The translations under genes were made by a program, and so were the position numbers. The notes beneath the pieces were generated by a model. That model had not been told where the DNA came from and did no database searches. It worked only from the letters and a program-made list of their open reading frames with translations. A stretch of 64,000 nucleotides of DNA from Leptolyngbya sp. PCC 7375 (GTDB taxonomy: Bacteria; Cyanobacteriota; Cyanobacteriia; Phormidesmidales; Phormidesmidaceae): NCBI RefSeq assembly GCF_000316115.1, contig NZ_JH993797.1:2652486-2716485 (forward strand), read 5' to 3'. This document shows, in pieces, positions 17,126 to 28,004 of this stretch. Numbering within the stretch: the stretch's first letter is position 1; the number at the start of each line of letters is the position of its first letter.

Positions 17126-19213
17126 TCACGGGGTGGATTGTGCTGGACTAGACGTCTCGGTTTGTTGGGATTTACTCACAGGTGTACTAATGGATTCGAG
17201 ATTTTCCACAACACCGAGCAGGTCAATGGCGATATTCTGGGCATGAACCATCAGCTCTGCTTGCTCATAGGGGTCATCAACATCGTCCTGGATTAACGCC
17301 AGCAGGCCAATCATGGAGTTTAGCTGCGATCGCAACTCATAGGATGACTTACCAATCGCCTTACGGTAAACAGGCAAAACATTCGACACAAGGGTGCCAC
17401 TGCCATTGGCATTCTCACGAATACTTTTAGTCAGCTGCATCGCATGGAGTTTGGCATAGGCCCCTCTCTTCTCCAATAGCTCAGTATGGGTCCCTAATTC
17501 CACTACTTTGCCTCGATCTAGGACAGCAATTTGGTCAGCTTTATGCACAGTGGACAAACGGTGGGCGATGACCAGCGTGGTACGGCCACGACTGAGATCA
17601 TCAATTGCATTTTGGACTAACCGTTCCGAGACCGTATCTAAAGCACTCGTCGCTTCATCCAAAATCAAAATGTCAGGATCCTGCAACAGGGCTCTAGCAA
17701 TGGCTAACCGTTGGCGCTGTCCCCCAGACAGTAATACACCGCGATCGCCAATCATGGTTTCAAAGCCTTGGGGTAGGTTCTCAATAAACTCATAGGCATT
17801 GGCCTGCTTAGCCGCTGCCCTGAGGTCCTCTTCTGTGGCATCGGGGCGACCATATATCAAGTTTTCCCGCACAGACGCATTAAACAAAAAGGTCTCCTGA
17901 CTGACAATCCCTAAGTTAGAACGATAGCTATGTATATCTATAGTCTTCAGATCCACACCATCCAACTCAATTGACCCATGGGTGGGATCATAAAATCGGG
18001 GTAATAAATCCGCCAATGTAGACTTACCTGCCCCTGAAGAACCGACTAAAGCTAGGGTTTGCCCCTTTGGCAAAAACAGATCAATCCCCTGCAAGACCTC
18101 CTGATCATGGCCTGGGTAGCTAAATCGAATCTGGTTAAACCGAATACCTTCCTGTAAAGTTCGATATGGCTGAGCTCCCCGAGGCATAAACGGCTTATCA
18201 TCTCGCCGGAGCAAGGCAGTCACGACATCAACACTGGCCGATGTATTCGCTAAAGTGCTGCGTTGGCTATTGAGCTGACCAATATAAGGCAGCATTCTAA
18301 ATAAAATAATCAGGTATGTCAGCAACGACGATGAAAATACCTCAAGCTGATTACTAAAGGCCATTCGACCAAGTACAGTGATCAGTATCAACGCCAGAAT
18401 ATTAATAATTTCGTTAAAAGGACCAATACCCGCAAAAATCAGCTGGGAGTTAAACTCAGCGCTTTCTCGTTCGACGATAATTTTGTCCAAGCGTTGATAT
18501 TCTCGCTCTTCATTGGCTGTTGCCTTCACTAAGCGAATACCCGACAAAATCTCAAACACACGAGAAGAATACGCCTTGGAGATTTTAGACAGTTCTTTAC
18601 CCAGGGACTTGGAGCGTTTAACGACAAACTGATTCAGCAGGGTAACCGACCCCAGGGTCACAATTGAAATCAGCGTCAGCTGCCAAGAGGTCAGCAGCAA
18701 CAAGATCAAAAACACCGTGATCGTAATGATCACTACCATGATGCGCACCAAATTTCGAATGGCAATGGTGGTGCGATTCACTTCAACGTTTAATTGGTTA
18801 ATCAGATCGCCAATTTTAGTCCTGGCAAAATACCCTAAATCCACATCTAAAAGCAGCCTGAGTCCCCGTTGTCGCAGCGACATCGCTAGTTTTCGATTCA
18901 ATGTGCCAGCTGTCAGAGCACTGGCATAGGCCGAAAGACTTTTAAGAATAATGACACCGACTACGGCAGACGCCATCACCGGTAAACGTGCATTGTCAGG
19001 CAGGCCGTCAAATATGCCAATAAAACGCTGCAAAATCGGCGGTAGAGATCTTGCGTACTGCTCCGCTTGCCCCAACAGCTCCAGTAAGATTGGCACAATC
19101 AACAAGGTGCTTACACCATTAAATAGCGCCCCTGAAAAACCCAGTAATATCGTAAAAAATAACAGAACCGGATATCTGAGAACCGACTGAATTAGTAAGC
19201 GGGTGGAAGACAT
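17126..19213 (-). CDS. ABC transporter, fused permease and ATPase
   Basis: A 695-residue half-transporter. The membrane domain (six predicted helices, residues about 10-330) is followed by the nucleotide-binding domain with Walker A GSSGAGKST, signature LLSGGQRQRLAIARAL, Walker B ILILDEATSALD and the switch His in VIAHRLSTVHKADQI. A C-terminal extension of about 110 residues ends in a helical E-N-L-E-S-I segment and is not part of the standard exporter. It should act as a homodimer, probably exporting a lipid-linked glycan or related envelope component given its glycosyltransferase neighbours. ATG at 19213. Confidence 0.88.
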   Translation of the reverse strand: MSSTRLLIQSVLRYPVLLFFTILLGFSGALFNGVSTLLIVPILLELLGQAEQYARSLPPILQRFIGIFDGLPDNARLPVMASAVVGVIILKSLSAYASALTAGTLNRKLAMSLRQRGLRLLLDVDLGYFARTKIGDLINQLNVEVNRTTIAIRNLVRIMVVIITITVFLILLLLTSWQLTLISIVTLGSVTLLNQFVVKRSKSLGKELSKISKAYSSRVFEILSGIRLVKATANEEREYQRLDKIIVERESAEFNSQLIFAGIGPFNEIINILALILITVLGRMAFSNQLEVFSSSLLTYLIILFRMLPYIGQLNSQRSTLANTSASVDVVTALLRRDDKPFMPRGAQPYRTLQEGIRFNQIRFSYPGHDQEVLQGIDLFLPKGQTLALVGSSGAGKSTLADLLPRFYDPTHGSIELDGVDLKTIDIHSYRSNLGIVSQETFLFNASVRENLIYGRPDATEEDLRAAAKQANAYEFIENLPQGFETMIGDRGVLLSGGQRQRLAIARALLQDPDILILDEATSALDTVSERLVQNAIDDLSRGRTTLVIAHRLSTVHKADQIAVLDRGKVVELGTHTELLEKRGAYAKLHAMQLTKSIRENANGSGTLVSNVLPVYRKAIGKSSYELRSQLNSMIGLLALIQDDVDDPYEQAELMVHAQNIAIDLLGVVENLESISTPVSKSQQTETSSPAQSTP

Positions 19214-19292
19214 GAATAAGTAGGCAGGCGACGCTTAAGAAATACAACTTTGAATACAATACTTATGTATGGATATTGTTTAAATCAAGCAA

Positions 19293-20534
19293 TTAGCGGC
19301 CACTCTCCATACGTCTGTAATTTTGCTTATAGCCTAACTGATTCCGTGGCTGCCTCTTCAAACACTGCTGGATCAAAGGCCCTAACGTTTCTGCCATGGC
19401 ATTGACACTATAGTGTTGAATACAACGCTCCCGTGCTAGACGCCCGCGCTCAGCCGCTTGCTTTGGATTATCTAAAATAGTTTGTAGCATCTGGGCCAGT
19501 TGATCAGGAGCACAGGGCGCTACAAGATAGCCCGTATCTCCCAAAATTTTAGGGATATCCCCCACCATGGTAGACAGTATGGGTTTGGCCATCGCCATAC
19601 CGTCAGTTAGCTTAATCGGAAACTGAGCACGAGCTATCGATGTATCTCGCTGGGGCACCACTACTACATGGGCAGCAGCCACCACCTCTGCCATTTGATC
19701 CGAGGGAAATCGCGGCAGCTTAATCAACCACTGGGGCCAGCGAGCCATCAGTTCATCTTCGTAGCCATCTGGTTTACGACCACCGACAATGACCAACCGC
19801 AAATCGGGCTGGTCTAGCTGATCCATGGCCATTAACACATCCTCCAACCCTTTATGGGGACGGGCTGTGCCTGGAAACATCAACACCCGATAGTCAGACA
19901 ACCCGTAGGTCTGCCGACTGGCTGCTGGGTCAAAACGAGCTGGGTCAAAAATATCTGTATCTTTACTATTAGGTAGATAGTGACCACCAAACTTCTGTTG
20001 AAGAAACTGGTTATTGACCGTCACCGCATCCGCCTGCCGCACCCACCGTTCACCTAACGATATATAGAAGGGATGCTCCAAATCTCGCAGTGCTCCGTCA
20101 GGCTTCAAAATATCACGGGCCAACTGTTTAATCGTTGGACGATAGGCATAGGTCTCTCCACCCAACCAACTCAACTCCCAATCATCCATGTCGAGTAAAA
20201 CGGGTCGGCGGGTATACATCTTTTTCAAAAGGGCAATGCCAAGACTCGTCGGTCGAGGCTTAATGGCGTAAATTACATCGCCCCGAATCTGATTGAGCAG
20301 CTGAGTTGCCGACTTAATAAACTGAGGCAGTTGTTGGCCTGGCACCGCAGTCACCGACAACGTGTCAGGGGGCGGTGGATAAATCACATCCCCAAACTGA
20401 CAGCCCATGACCTCGACATCATGCCCTAGTTTTTGCAGAATCTGACTGACTAGATAAACACGCGTCATCCCACCACCAGAAACATCTGGGGCGATGACCG
20501 ACACCTTGGTCGTGGGGGCATTAGATAAATTCAC
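19293..20534 (-). CDS. Family 4-type glycosyltransferase (GT-B fold)
   Basis: A 413-residue GT-B enzyme. The N-terminal domain starts VSVIAPDVSGGGMTRVYLV with a glycine-rich loop. The C-terminal domain has VLMFPGTARPHKGLEDVL, LVIVGGRKPDGYEDEL and the donor-binding region FPIKLTDGMAMAKPILST, where K and the acidic residue fit the GT4 pattern. It is the first gene of the minus-strand glycan block, 79 bases upstream of the ABC exporter. It presumably adds a sugar to a lipid carrier or polysaccharide chain. Confidence 0.82.
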   Translation of the reverse strand: MNLSNAPTTKVSVIAPDVSGGGMTRVYLVSQILQKLGHDVEVMGCQFGDVIYPPPPDTLSVTAVPGQQLPQFIKSATQLLNQIRGDVIYAIKPRPTSLGIALLKKMYTRRPVLLDMDDWELSWLGGETYAYRPTIKQLARDILKPDGALRDLEHPFYISLGERWVRQADAVTVNNQFLQQKFGGHYLPNSKDTDIFDPARFDPAASRQTYGLSDYRVLMFPGTARPHKGLEDVLMAMDQLDQPDLRLVIVGGRKPDGYEDELMARWPQWLIKLPRFPSDQMAEVVAAAHVVVVPQRDTSIARAQFPIKLTDGMAMAKPILSTMVGDIPKILGDTGYLVAPCAPDQLAQMLQTILDNPKQAAERGRLARERCIQHYSVNAMAETLGPLIQQCLKRQPRNQLGYKQNYRRMESGR

Positions 20535-20708
20535 CGCTCTGATTTGTGTCCCTTTTTGGGTAATAGTGCCTGGCTATATATCACTATTACCCATCAAGAT
20601 TTCCCATTTGATCCGCATCCTATCTCAGTACGTGATCTCAAACCGATGGATGAATTTAATCTTTGTCGAAGATTCACATGTCAAACGTACACTTAGGGAC
20701 ACGATATG

Positions 20709-21623
20709 CTACTGGCCAACAGCAACTGATGATGTGGGTTCGACCATCGGTACTGGAGGTAATTCCAACACCAGGTTACCTAGATGGCCTTTGCGAAAGT
20801 CATTGAGCAACTGATGGGCCGCTCGCTCTAAATCATCGTTATGACGCTGGGCCAATATTGATAAGTAGGTTTCCCCCGTATAGAATTCGCCGGTCTCAGA
20901 GGTTAATGGGGTATCGTAGCGAGATGCGATCGCACCTTCATACCCACCCGATTCATCCCGTTGGTCCAAGGCCTGAATCAAATCCAAAAACGCAGCCGCC
21001 ACCCGCTGCGTGTCATAGGCAGCACCGCCAATGTCATCACAAATTGCCAGTTTTAGCGCCACGTCCTGATCATTTAGCTTCAGCGGAATAATACCCGGAG
21101 CATCTAATAATTCAATTTCATCTGAAATTCTTACCCAGCGCAACTGTCGTGTTACCCCTGCCCGGCGCTCACTCACCACAACTTTACGCTTTAGCAGCCG
21201 ATTGATCAGAGCTGACTTCCCCACATTAGGAAAGCCAATAACCACAGCCCGCACAGGTCTCGGCTTCATCCCTCGGCGTTTACGCCGCTCGTTCATCGCC
21301 TTGCCCGCATCCTGGGCAGCCCGCAGCAGGTTCTGTACCCCCTTCCCCTGCTTTGAATTGGTAAAGTAAGCCGCCTGCCCCTGTTCTTTAAACCAGGTTT
21401 GCCAGGACTGCCGCGCCTCCGCTGAAATCATATCTACTCGGTTCAGCACCAGCACCCGCGATTTATCCCCAATCCAATCATCCACCTCAGGGTGATGGGT
21501 GGCCAAAGGAATACGCGCATCTCTAATTTCCAGCACCACATCAACGCGCTTTAGCTGCTCCTTCAAAGAGCGCTCCGCCTTAGCAATATGACCGGGATAC
21601 CACTGAATAGACGGCGAAGTCAT
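20709..21623 (-). CDS. ylqF: Ribosome biogenesis GTPase RbgA/YlqF
   Basis: A 304-residue circularly permuted GTPase. The order of motifs is G4 first (LVLNRVDMIS), then G1 (GFPNVGKSALINRL), G2 Thr in AGVTRQLRW, and G3 (LLDAPGI), as in RbgA/YlqF. The N-terminus IQWYPGHIAKAERSL is family-specific. It assists late maturation of the 50S ribosomal subunit. Its ATG overlaps the stop of the upstream universal stress protein gene by four bases, indicating translational coupling. Confidence 0.92.
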   Translation of the reverse strand: MTSPSIQWYPGHIAKAERSLKEQLKRVDVVLEIRDARIPLATHHPEVDDWIGDKSRVLVLNRVDMISAEARQSWQTWFKEQGQAAYFTNSKQGKGVQNLLRAAQDAGKAMNERRKRRGMKPRPVRAVVIGFPNVGKSALINRLLKRKVVVSERRAGVTRQLRWVRISDEIELLDAPGIIPLKLNDQDVALKLAICDDIGGAAYDTQRVAAAFLDLIQALDQRDESGGYEGAIASRYDTPLTSETGEFYTGETYLSILAQRHNDDLERAAHQLLNDFRKGHLGNLVLELPPVPMVEPTSSVAVGQ

Positions 21624-22024
21624 GGCACCACCATCACCGGACAGGGCGACAGGTTAATTACCCGATTGCTGACGCTTTCAGACTGCCCTTCTGGGGTCAG
21701 ACCAATACCACGACAGCCCATCACAATTAGATCCGCCGACATCTCGTCAGCCACATCACAGATTACAAACGCAGGATTGCCCTCTCGCTCAATGGTTTCT
21801 GTCTCAATTCCTTGATTGGTAAATACAGCCTTCGCTTTCTCTAGCAGCTGGGCAACCGCCTCAGGCGAGGCCTGTTCAGGATGAGCATTGTGCCCATTTG
21901 AGGTCTCAACGACCGACAGCAAAATCAAATGGCTGTGATGATGTTTCACTAACTCCGCAGTCTTAAAAGCCGCCTGTTGAGCTTCGGGACTAGCATCTAT
22001 CGGAAATAGAACGGTCTTAAACAT
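21620..22024 (-). CDS. Universal stress protein (UspA family)
   Basis: A 134-residue UspA-fold protein. It begins MFKTVLFPIDASPEAQQA (the conserved Asp of the Usp core) and has the nucleotide-binding pattern V-M-G-C-R-G-I-G followed by SVSNRVINLSPCPVMVV, close to the consensus G-x2-G-x9-G-S/T region. It probably binds ATP. It is cotranscribed with the downstream GTPase gene by a four-base overlap. Confidence 0.9.
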   Translation of the reverse strand: MFKTVLFPIDASPEAQQAAFKTAELVKHHHSHLILLSVVETSNGHNAHPEQASPEAVAQLLEKAKAVFTNQGIETETIEREGNPAFVICDVADEMSADLIVMGCRGIGLTPEGQSESVSNRVINLSPCPVMVVP

Positions 22025-22202
22025 AACGTGGGAAAACCCTCAGACTTCGATCAAAAATCAGAGCCGCAATAAGCGATAATACCTAGTGAGTAACGAAAAT
22101 GTATCAACGCTTTACATCTAGGGTAATCAAGCTTGTCCTAGCTTTGAAGTGGGGTGTACGTAACGTAACAAAACTGCATTAGGAGATAAGGAGGATAGTT
22201 CT

Positions 22203-23411
22203 GTGGCAAAGAAATCCGTGACTGATTTGTCAGCGGCTGATCTGTCAGGCAAACGCGTGCTGATGCGGGCAGACTTTAACGTGCCTCTCGATGATCAAGG
22301 CAAAATTACTGATGACACCCGGATTCGTGCTGCACTGCCTACCATCCAAGCATTGACCAGCAAGGGTGCTAAGGTGATTCTTTGCAGCCACTTCGGACGT
22401 CCCAAGGGTAAAGTTGTTGACAGCATGCGTCTGACGCCAGTTGCTGCTCGTCTTTCTGAGCTGCTAGGCCAGGATGTCATCAAGTGTGACGACTGCATTG
22501 GCGACGCAGTTAAAGCTGCTGTCGATGGCATGTCTGATGGTCAGGTTGCTCTGCTTGAGAACGTGCGTTTCTACGATGGCGAAACTAACAACGATTCTGA
22601 GTTTGCGAAGAACCTGGCCTCCGTTGCTGAAATGTATGTCAACGATGCCTTTGGTACTGCTCACCGCGCCCATGCATCTACTGCAGGTGTCACTGAATAC
22701 CTTAGCCCCTCTGTTAGTGGTCTACTCATCGAGAAAGAGCTTCAGTATCTACAAAGCGCTGTAGATAGTCCTCAGCGTCCTTTTGCTGCCATCGTGGGTG
22801 GTTCCAAAGTATCCTCCAAGATTGGCGTCATCGAAACTCTTTTAGAGAAAGTGGACAAACTGTTCATTGGCGGCGGCATGATCTTTACCTTCTATAAGGC
22901 TCGTGGCCTGGATGTTGGTAAGTCTCTGGTTGAGGAAGACAAACTAGAGCTGGCTAAGGCACTGGAAGCTAAGGCTAAGGAGAAGGGTGTTGAACTGTTG
23001 CTACCTACTGATGTGATTGTTGCCGACAACTTTGCCCCTGATGCCAACGATCAAACCGTTAGTGTTGAAGCAATTCCCGATGGTTGGATGGGTCTAGACA
23101 TTGGCCCCGACTCCATCAAGGTATTCCAGGCTGCTCTGGCTGACTGCAAGGGCGTTATCTGGAACGGCCCCATGGGTGTATTTGAGTTCGACAAATTTGC
23201 CAAGGGTACTGAAGCTGTAGCGAACACTCTGGCCGAGATTACTACCAGCAATGGCTGCATGTCCATCATCGGTGGTGGTGACTCCGTTGCCGCTGTTGAG
23301 AAAGTGGGCGTTGCTGACAAGATGAGCCACATTTCTACCGGTGGTGGTGCCAGCCTTGAGCTGCTAGAAGGTAAGACTCTACCCGGTATTGCTGCCCTGG
23401 ATGACAAGTAA
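22203..23411 (+). CDS. pgk: Phosphoglycerate kinase
   Basis: A 402-residue phosphoglycerate kinase of normal length. Substrate-binding marks are MRADFNVPLDDQG, CSHFGRPKG, the ATP-side G-P-M-G-V-F-E and the GGGDSVAAVE loop near the C-terminus. It interconverts 3-phosphoglycerate and 1,3-bisphosphoglycerate in the Calvin cycle and glycolysis. The start is GTG at 22203 with a strong AAGGAGG site ten bases upstream. Codon use is more biased than in its neighbours, as expected for an abundant protein. A hairpin terminator follows. Confidence 0.97.
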   Translation: MAKKSVTDLSAADLSGKRVLMRADFNVPLDDQGKITDDTRIRAALPTIQALTSKGAKVILCSHFGRPKGKVVDSMRLTPVAARLSELLGQDVIKCDDCIGDAVKAAVDGMSDGQVALLENVRFYDGETNNDSEFAKNLASVAEMYVNDAFGTAHRAHASTAGVTEYLSPSVSGLLIEKELQYLQSAVDSPQRPFAAIVGGSKVSSKIGVIETLLEKVDKLFIGGGMIFTFYKARGLDVGKSLVEEDKLELAKALEAKAKEKGVELLLPTDVIVADNFAPDANDQTVSVEAIPDGWMGLDIGPDSIKVFQAALADCKGVIWNGPMGVFEFDKFAKGTEAVANTLAEITTSNGCMSIIGGGDSVAAVEKVGVADKMSHISTGGGASLELLEGKTLPGIAALDDK

Positions 23412-23462
23412 GCCTTATCATTAATTCCTTCTCATTGAGTAGAAAAGGAATGTAATAGAAGA

Positions 23463-23496
23463 AAGTCCCTGCCTTTAAGTGGGGACTTTTTATTTT
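23463..23496 (+). terminator. Rho-independent terminator after pgk
   Basis: AGTCCC at 23464-23469 pairs with GGGACT at 23482-23487, followed by a T-rich run (TTTTTATTTT). It lies about 50 bases after the pgk stop. Confidence 0.85.
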
Positions 23497-23541
23497 GAGC
23501 TAACCTGTGGGTAAGTCGTATTTATTTGGGGAAGCAAATTT

Positions 23542-24142
23542 ATGGGTACATTGGAAGTCACTTCACTCCTCGATACCCCCATAGCCATTGAGCTACCGGC
23601 TGTGGCGACTGAGCAGGATTTTATCGACTTCTGTCTTACTAATCGAGAACTGCGCATCGAGCGTACAGCCCAAGGAAAAATCATTGTGACCCCACCCGCT
23701 TTTTCAGATACTGGCACTTCAAACTTTAAGCTGGCTGTTGAGGTGGGCAAATGGGTTGATAAAGATGGCACCGGAATCGGATTTGATTCTTCAAGTGGAT
23801 TTACCTTGCCTAATGGTGCTACCCGATCACCTGATATCTCCTGGATTCGACTAGAGCGTTGGAATGCCCTCACCCCTGCACAACAAAAATCCTTTGCCCC
23901 TATTTGTCCAGATTTTATTATCGAACTACGGTCTGCCAGTGATACCTTAAAAAAGTCTTCAAGAGAAAATGCAAGAATATTTAGACAATGGTCTAGAATT
24001 AGGCTTTCTGATTGATCGAAAAAACAGAACAGTCTACATTTACCGCTCAGAAAAACCTGTTGAGATTTTGAAAAATCCTGATGTGGTTAAGGGTGCTCCA
24101 GAATTGCCAGGTTTAATATTATCAATGGCTAAAATTTGGTAG
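23542..24142 (+). pseudogene. Uma2 family endonuclease-like gene, frameshifted
   Basis: The first 135 or so residues read as a Uma2/DUF820 protein, a restriction endonuclease-like fold widespread in cyanobacteria (ATEQDFIDFCLTNRELRIER, RSPDISWIRLERW, CPDFIIELRSASDTLK). The frame then runs off at an A6 tract at 23949-23954. Removing one A restores the normal family ending in the next frame (LQEKMQEYLDNGLELGFLID ... LPGLILSMAKIW) with a stop at 24140-24142. It is either a recent one-base insertion or a sequencing error. Only 17 bases separate it from the large NTPase gene downstream. Confidence 0.8.
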
Positions 24143-24159
24143 TTGCAGATTCTTCTTAA

Positions 24160-27100
24160 ATGCCCATATTTGAGATTACAAAAGAACATATTAAACAACT
24201 TACTGATACAGATTTAAGGACTTTGCTTGGCCTACTCTGTGAGGCTGAATTGCGGACAAATACATATCCTACTAGCAGTGTTCTCTGGGGTGGACATCAA
24301 AATGCAAATGACGGTGGATTAGATGTAGAAGTTAATCTCAAGGATCAGCTTAGCAAGCTTGATTATATCCCTCGACCACACACAGGATATCAAGCTAAGC
24401 AAGAAAAAATGCCAGCCAGCAAAATCAAGAAAGAAATGCTAAAAGGTAGGCAATTACGACCAGTTATTCGTCAATTAATAGCTGAGAGTGGGGCCTACAT
24501 CATCGCAAGTGGGATAGATGACTGCTCTTCGAGCATGCTCCAAGACCGACTAAAGGCCATGCGAGAAGCAATTGCAGAAGAAGATCAGGCTTCCAATTTA
24601 CATGTAGACTTCTACGACAGTAATCGTATAGCAACGTGGGTTCGAAATCACCCTTCTATAATCTTATGGGTCCGCCGAAAAGTAGGGCAGCCTCTGGATG
24701 GATGGTATCCCTATGGGAATTGGGCAAATGCATCTGAAAGTACAGCGAGCCAATACCTGCTAGATGATCGAGCACGTCTTCATGATGTGAGGCACCCCAA
24801 CAAAGAAGGAATGCGAACAGTCGATGGCATTCAAAGACTCAGACAACTACTTAACACTCCTCAGGAAGTAATTCGATTAACAGGGCTATCAGGAGTCGGT
24901 AAAACTCGTTTTGTTCAAGCTCTTTTTGAATCACAAGTTAGCGAAGCTGCATTAGCTCCTTCCTTAGCGATATACACCGACATTAGTTTTTCTCCAGAGC
25001 CTAGTGTTAGGAAAATGGTTGAGATATTAGTTGCCCAAGGGCAACGAGCAATCGTCATAATCGATAACTGTCCACCAGATGTCCATCGCTCACTGGCAAA
25101 AGTAGTAATGCAGAAAGGATGCCAACTAAGTCTTTTGACTATAGAGTATGACGTTATTGGAGACGAACCCGAGGATACAGCTGTATTTAAATTAGAATCA
25201 TCGGATCAGAGGTTGATTGAAAAACTTGTTCGTATCAGACATTCGCATATCAGCCAAATAGATGCAGAAACAATAGCCGCCTTTTCAGATGGTAATGCAC
25301 GAGTTGCATTGGCACTTGCTAGCACAGCTAGAAATGGAGAAAGTCTGAGCAAGTTAAACGATGGAGAGCTTTTGAAGCGACTGTTCGGTCGACCTGAAAA
25401 TCAAGAGGAAAATCTATTAGACGCGGCTGAAACTCTGTCGCTTGTCTATTCATATGATGGCGAAACCACGGATGAAGAAACATCAGAACTCTCATTGCTA
25501 GGCTCTTTAGTCGATGCCAGTGTGTCACAAATGTATCGATTTTCAGCTGCTCTATGTCGTAAGGATTTAGTACAAAAGCGTGGCCCATGGCGTGCTGTTC
25601 TTCCCCATGCGCTTGCCAATCGTTTGGCAGAACAGGCATTAGAGAATATCTCACCAGAAATTGTTCTTAAGAAATTCCGTTCATATGGATACGAAAGACT
25701 ACTTAGGTCCTTTTCAAGGCGGTTAGGTTATCTACATACCTCACCAAAGGCACAGGCTATTGTCAAGTTCTGGTTGTCAAATGGTTATTTTTTTGATGAC
25801 GCATTACAGGTTAATGAGCAAAACGTTAATATTTTTAGAAATATTGCACCAGTAGCACCTGAGATGGCGCTTGAGGTGATTGAGAGAGCCGTAGACAAGA
25901 ATGAAGCATTCCTAACTCATAGGTCACTATCTCATCAAAGATTTTCAGAGTTACTTTGTAAGATTGCATATGATAGTCAACTATTTCAGCGCTCTGTCAA
26001 TCTTTTGATTCAATTTACAAAGGCTGAAAATAATAAAACCTCATACTCTTCCGGAAGTGAGACATTATGTGTAGTTTGTTTTGGATCTGTTTGTCAAGGA
26101 CACATGCTCCTTTAGAAATGCGTGCTCAGATAGTAGAGCATTTACTCAAATCTGATGAAGCAATTATGCAGAAGCTAGGTTTCCAATTACTTGAAGCTAC
26201 ACTCAAGGCTTCTAATTTTACAACTACTCGAAGTTTTGATTTTGGCTCAAGACAACGAGATTATGGTTACTGGCCTAAGGATGAGAATGCTTCACATGCT
26301 TGGTTCTCTACATTCATTAATATAGGGGTTACTATTGCTCAATCTAATGACATATCTGCTTGCGAAGCTACTCAAAATATCCTTGCAGAGACATTTAGAG
26401 ACCTATGGAATGCAGGGATGCATGATGAATTAGAAAAAGCTATCACAAGTCTTCATGCCAATGGCTTATGGCACAAAAGTTGGTTAGCAGTCGGAAGAAC
26501 CCTTAATTATGATGGCAATAAATTCTCTAAAGATGAATACACAAAATTAGAAAACTTATTAGAACTATTAACTCCTAATAATCTTGCAGATGAAGCTAAA
26601 CTTTATGCTTACTCTAGCCATTGGGAAATTGAGCAAAGTACCCATAATGAAATCACTTACGAGGAAGTAGAAAGGAAAACACAATTATTGGCAGCGAACG
26701 TAGCTTTACAGCCAAGGATCCTCAAAGCAATGCTTCCAAGATTAACAATGGCGCAACATACTGAGGGGAACTTGTTCTCATTTGGAAGGGGGCTTGCAGA
26801 GGGGGCAGAAGATCGTGAACTAATGTGGCGTAATATTCTTAATGCCTTTAAAGCGCATGCTTCACACAAACGTAACCCCCAATTGTTAGCAGGATACATT
26901 CGACAAATTTCAAAAGATATACCTGATAAATCTGAAGCCTGGCTGGACGAAGCCTTAGTTGATTCAGACTTAAAAACTGTATTCGTTACACTTCAAATTG
27001 CTTCTCAAGCTAATATCTCCGGCTTTCAGAGGCTTATGCATTTAATAAGTGACACGGACATCTCAGTTTTTCAATTTCACCAACTCAAGTCAGGTAAGAA

Positions 27101-28001
27101 TCATGAGTTTATGCCAGATGATGAATTAGCAAAACTATTGCTGAAGCTTACTGATAGACAGGATGGCATCCATATTGCAATTGACATCCTGTTCATGCGC
27201 TTTTTCAGTACAAGGTCTGAGCTAATAACTTTATCAAAATCACTTTTAGAGATTGGCCAAAAGCTTTTGACACTCGCATCTCAAGTAGAACATAAAAAGC
27301 TTTTAACAAAAGTAAGTGATTTTCAGTTAAGCCAAATTATTGAATATTGTTTTCACTCTAATATCAGCATTGATGATGTAAGAGCTTTTTACTCAAACTT
27401 TTACGACAGAATTCTCAACTACACATTTTCCTGGCAATCTAAACATAGATCCATAAGAGCAATGGCTAAATTACATCCAAAAGAGTTTCTTGATATATTT
27501 GCGAATGACAAAATTTTGCATCGCATCAGATATGATATTTTTCCTGAAATTGGTCGTCAGACAGACCCTGTAAGCATGATCCCTAAGCAAGACATCTTTG
27601 CATGGTGTTCTGTAAAGCCAGAGACACGATACATAATAATCGCTCAAATGATTAATCCTTTTTTAGATAATGAGTCCTCTTGTAAAAGGCAGGAAGATAC
27701 TAAGAATAAAAATTACTCCTTAACGCCATTCGCAATAGAACTAGTAAACTACTCACCTAATCCACAGAAGATTATTGATGTTTATACTCATGCCTGTGCA
27801 TCACCCTCTTCATGGGCAGGATCACTATCAGTAATTCTTGAGAAAGCATCTCAAGCTATAACAGTGCTAAAAAATCATAACGATCCAGAAATAGCTAAAT
27901 ATGCTTCTAATACAGCTAATGCACTGAAGCAGAAAGCGGAACAAAGACGTCGTCAAGAAGCGGAACAAGATAGAAATCAAGAACAACGATTTGAATATTA
28001 A
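24160..28001 (+). pseudogene. Large nuclease-NTPase protein (STAND/Avs-like candidate), one frameshift
   Basis: Two overlapping frames (24160-26115 and 26067-28001) form a protein of about 1,280 residues if one frameshift is corrected. Residues 28-80 have a PD-(D/E)XK/Mrr-like pattern: Glu in CEAEL, Asp in NDGGLDVEV, and the Q-A-K of GYQAKQ. Next comes a P-loop (TGLSGVGKTRF, about 241-251) and a Walker B (AIVIIDNC, about 297-304). The rest is long, mostly helical and without clear repeats. This plan, nuclease then NTPase then helical sensor, resembles anti-phage STAND proteins such as Avs, but I cannot place it in a named type. The shift lies near 26066-26073: TGTGTAG instead of TGTAG would explain it as a 2-base duplication. 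Base composition is AT-rich compared with the flanking genes. The gene is followed after three bases by a toxin-antitoxin pair. Confidence 0.65.
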
Positions 28002-28004
28002 GCC

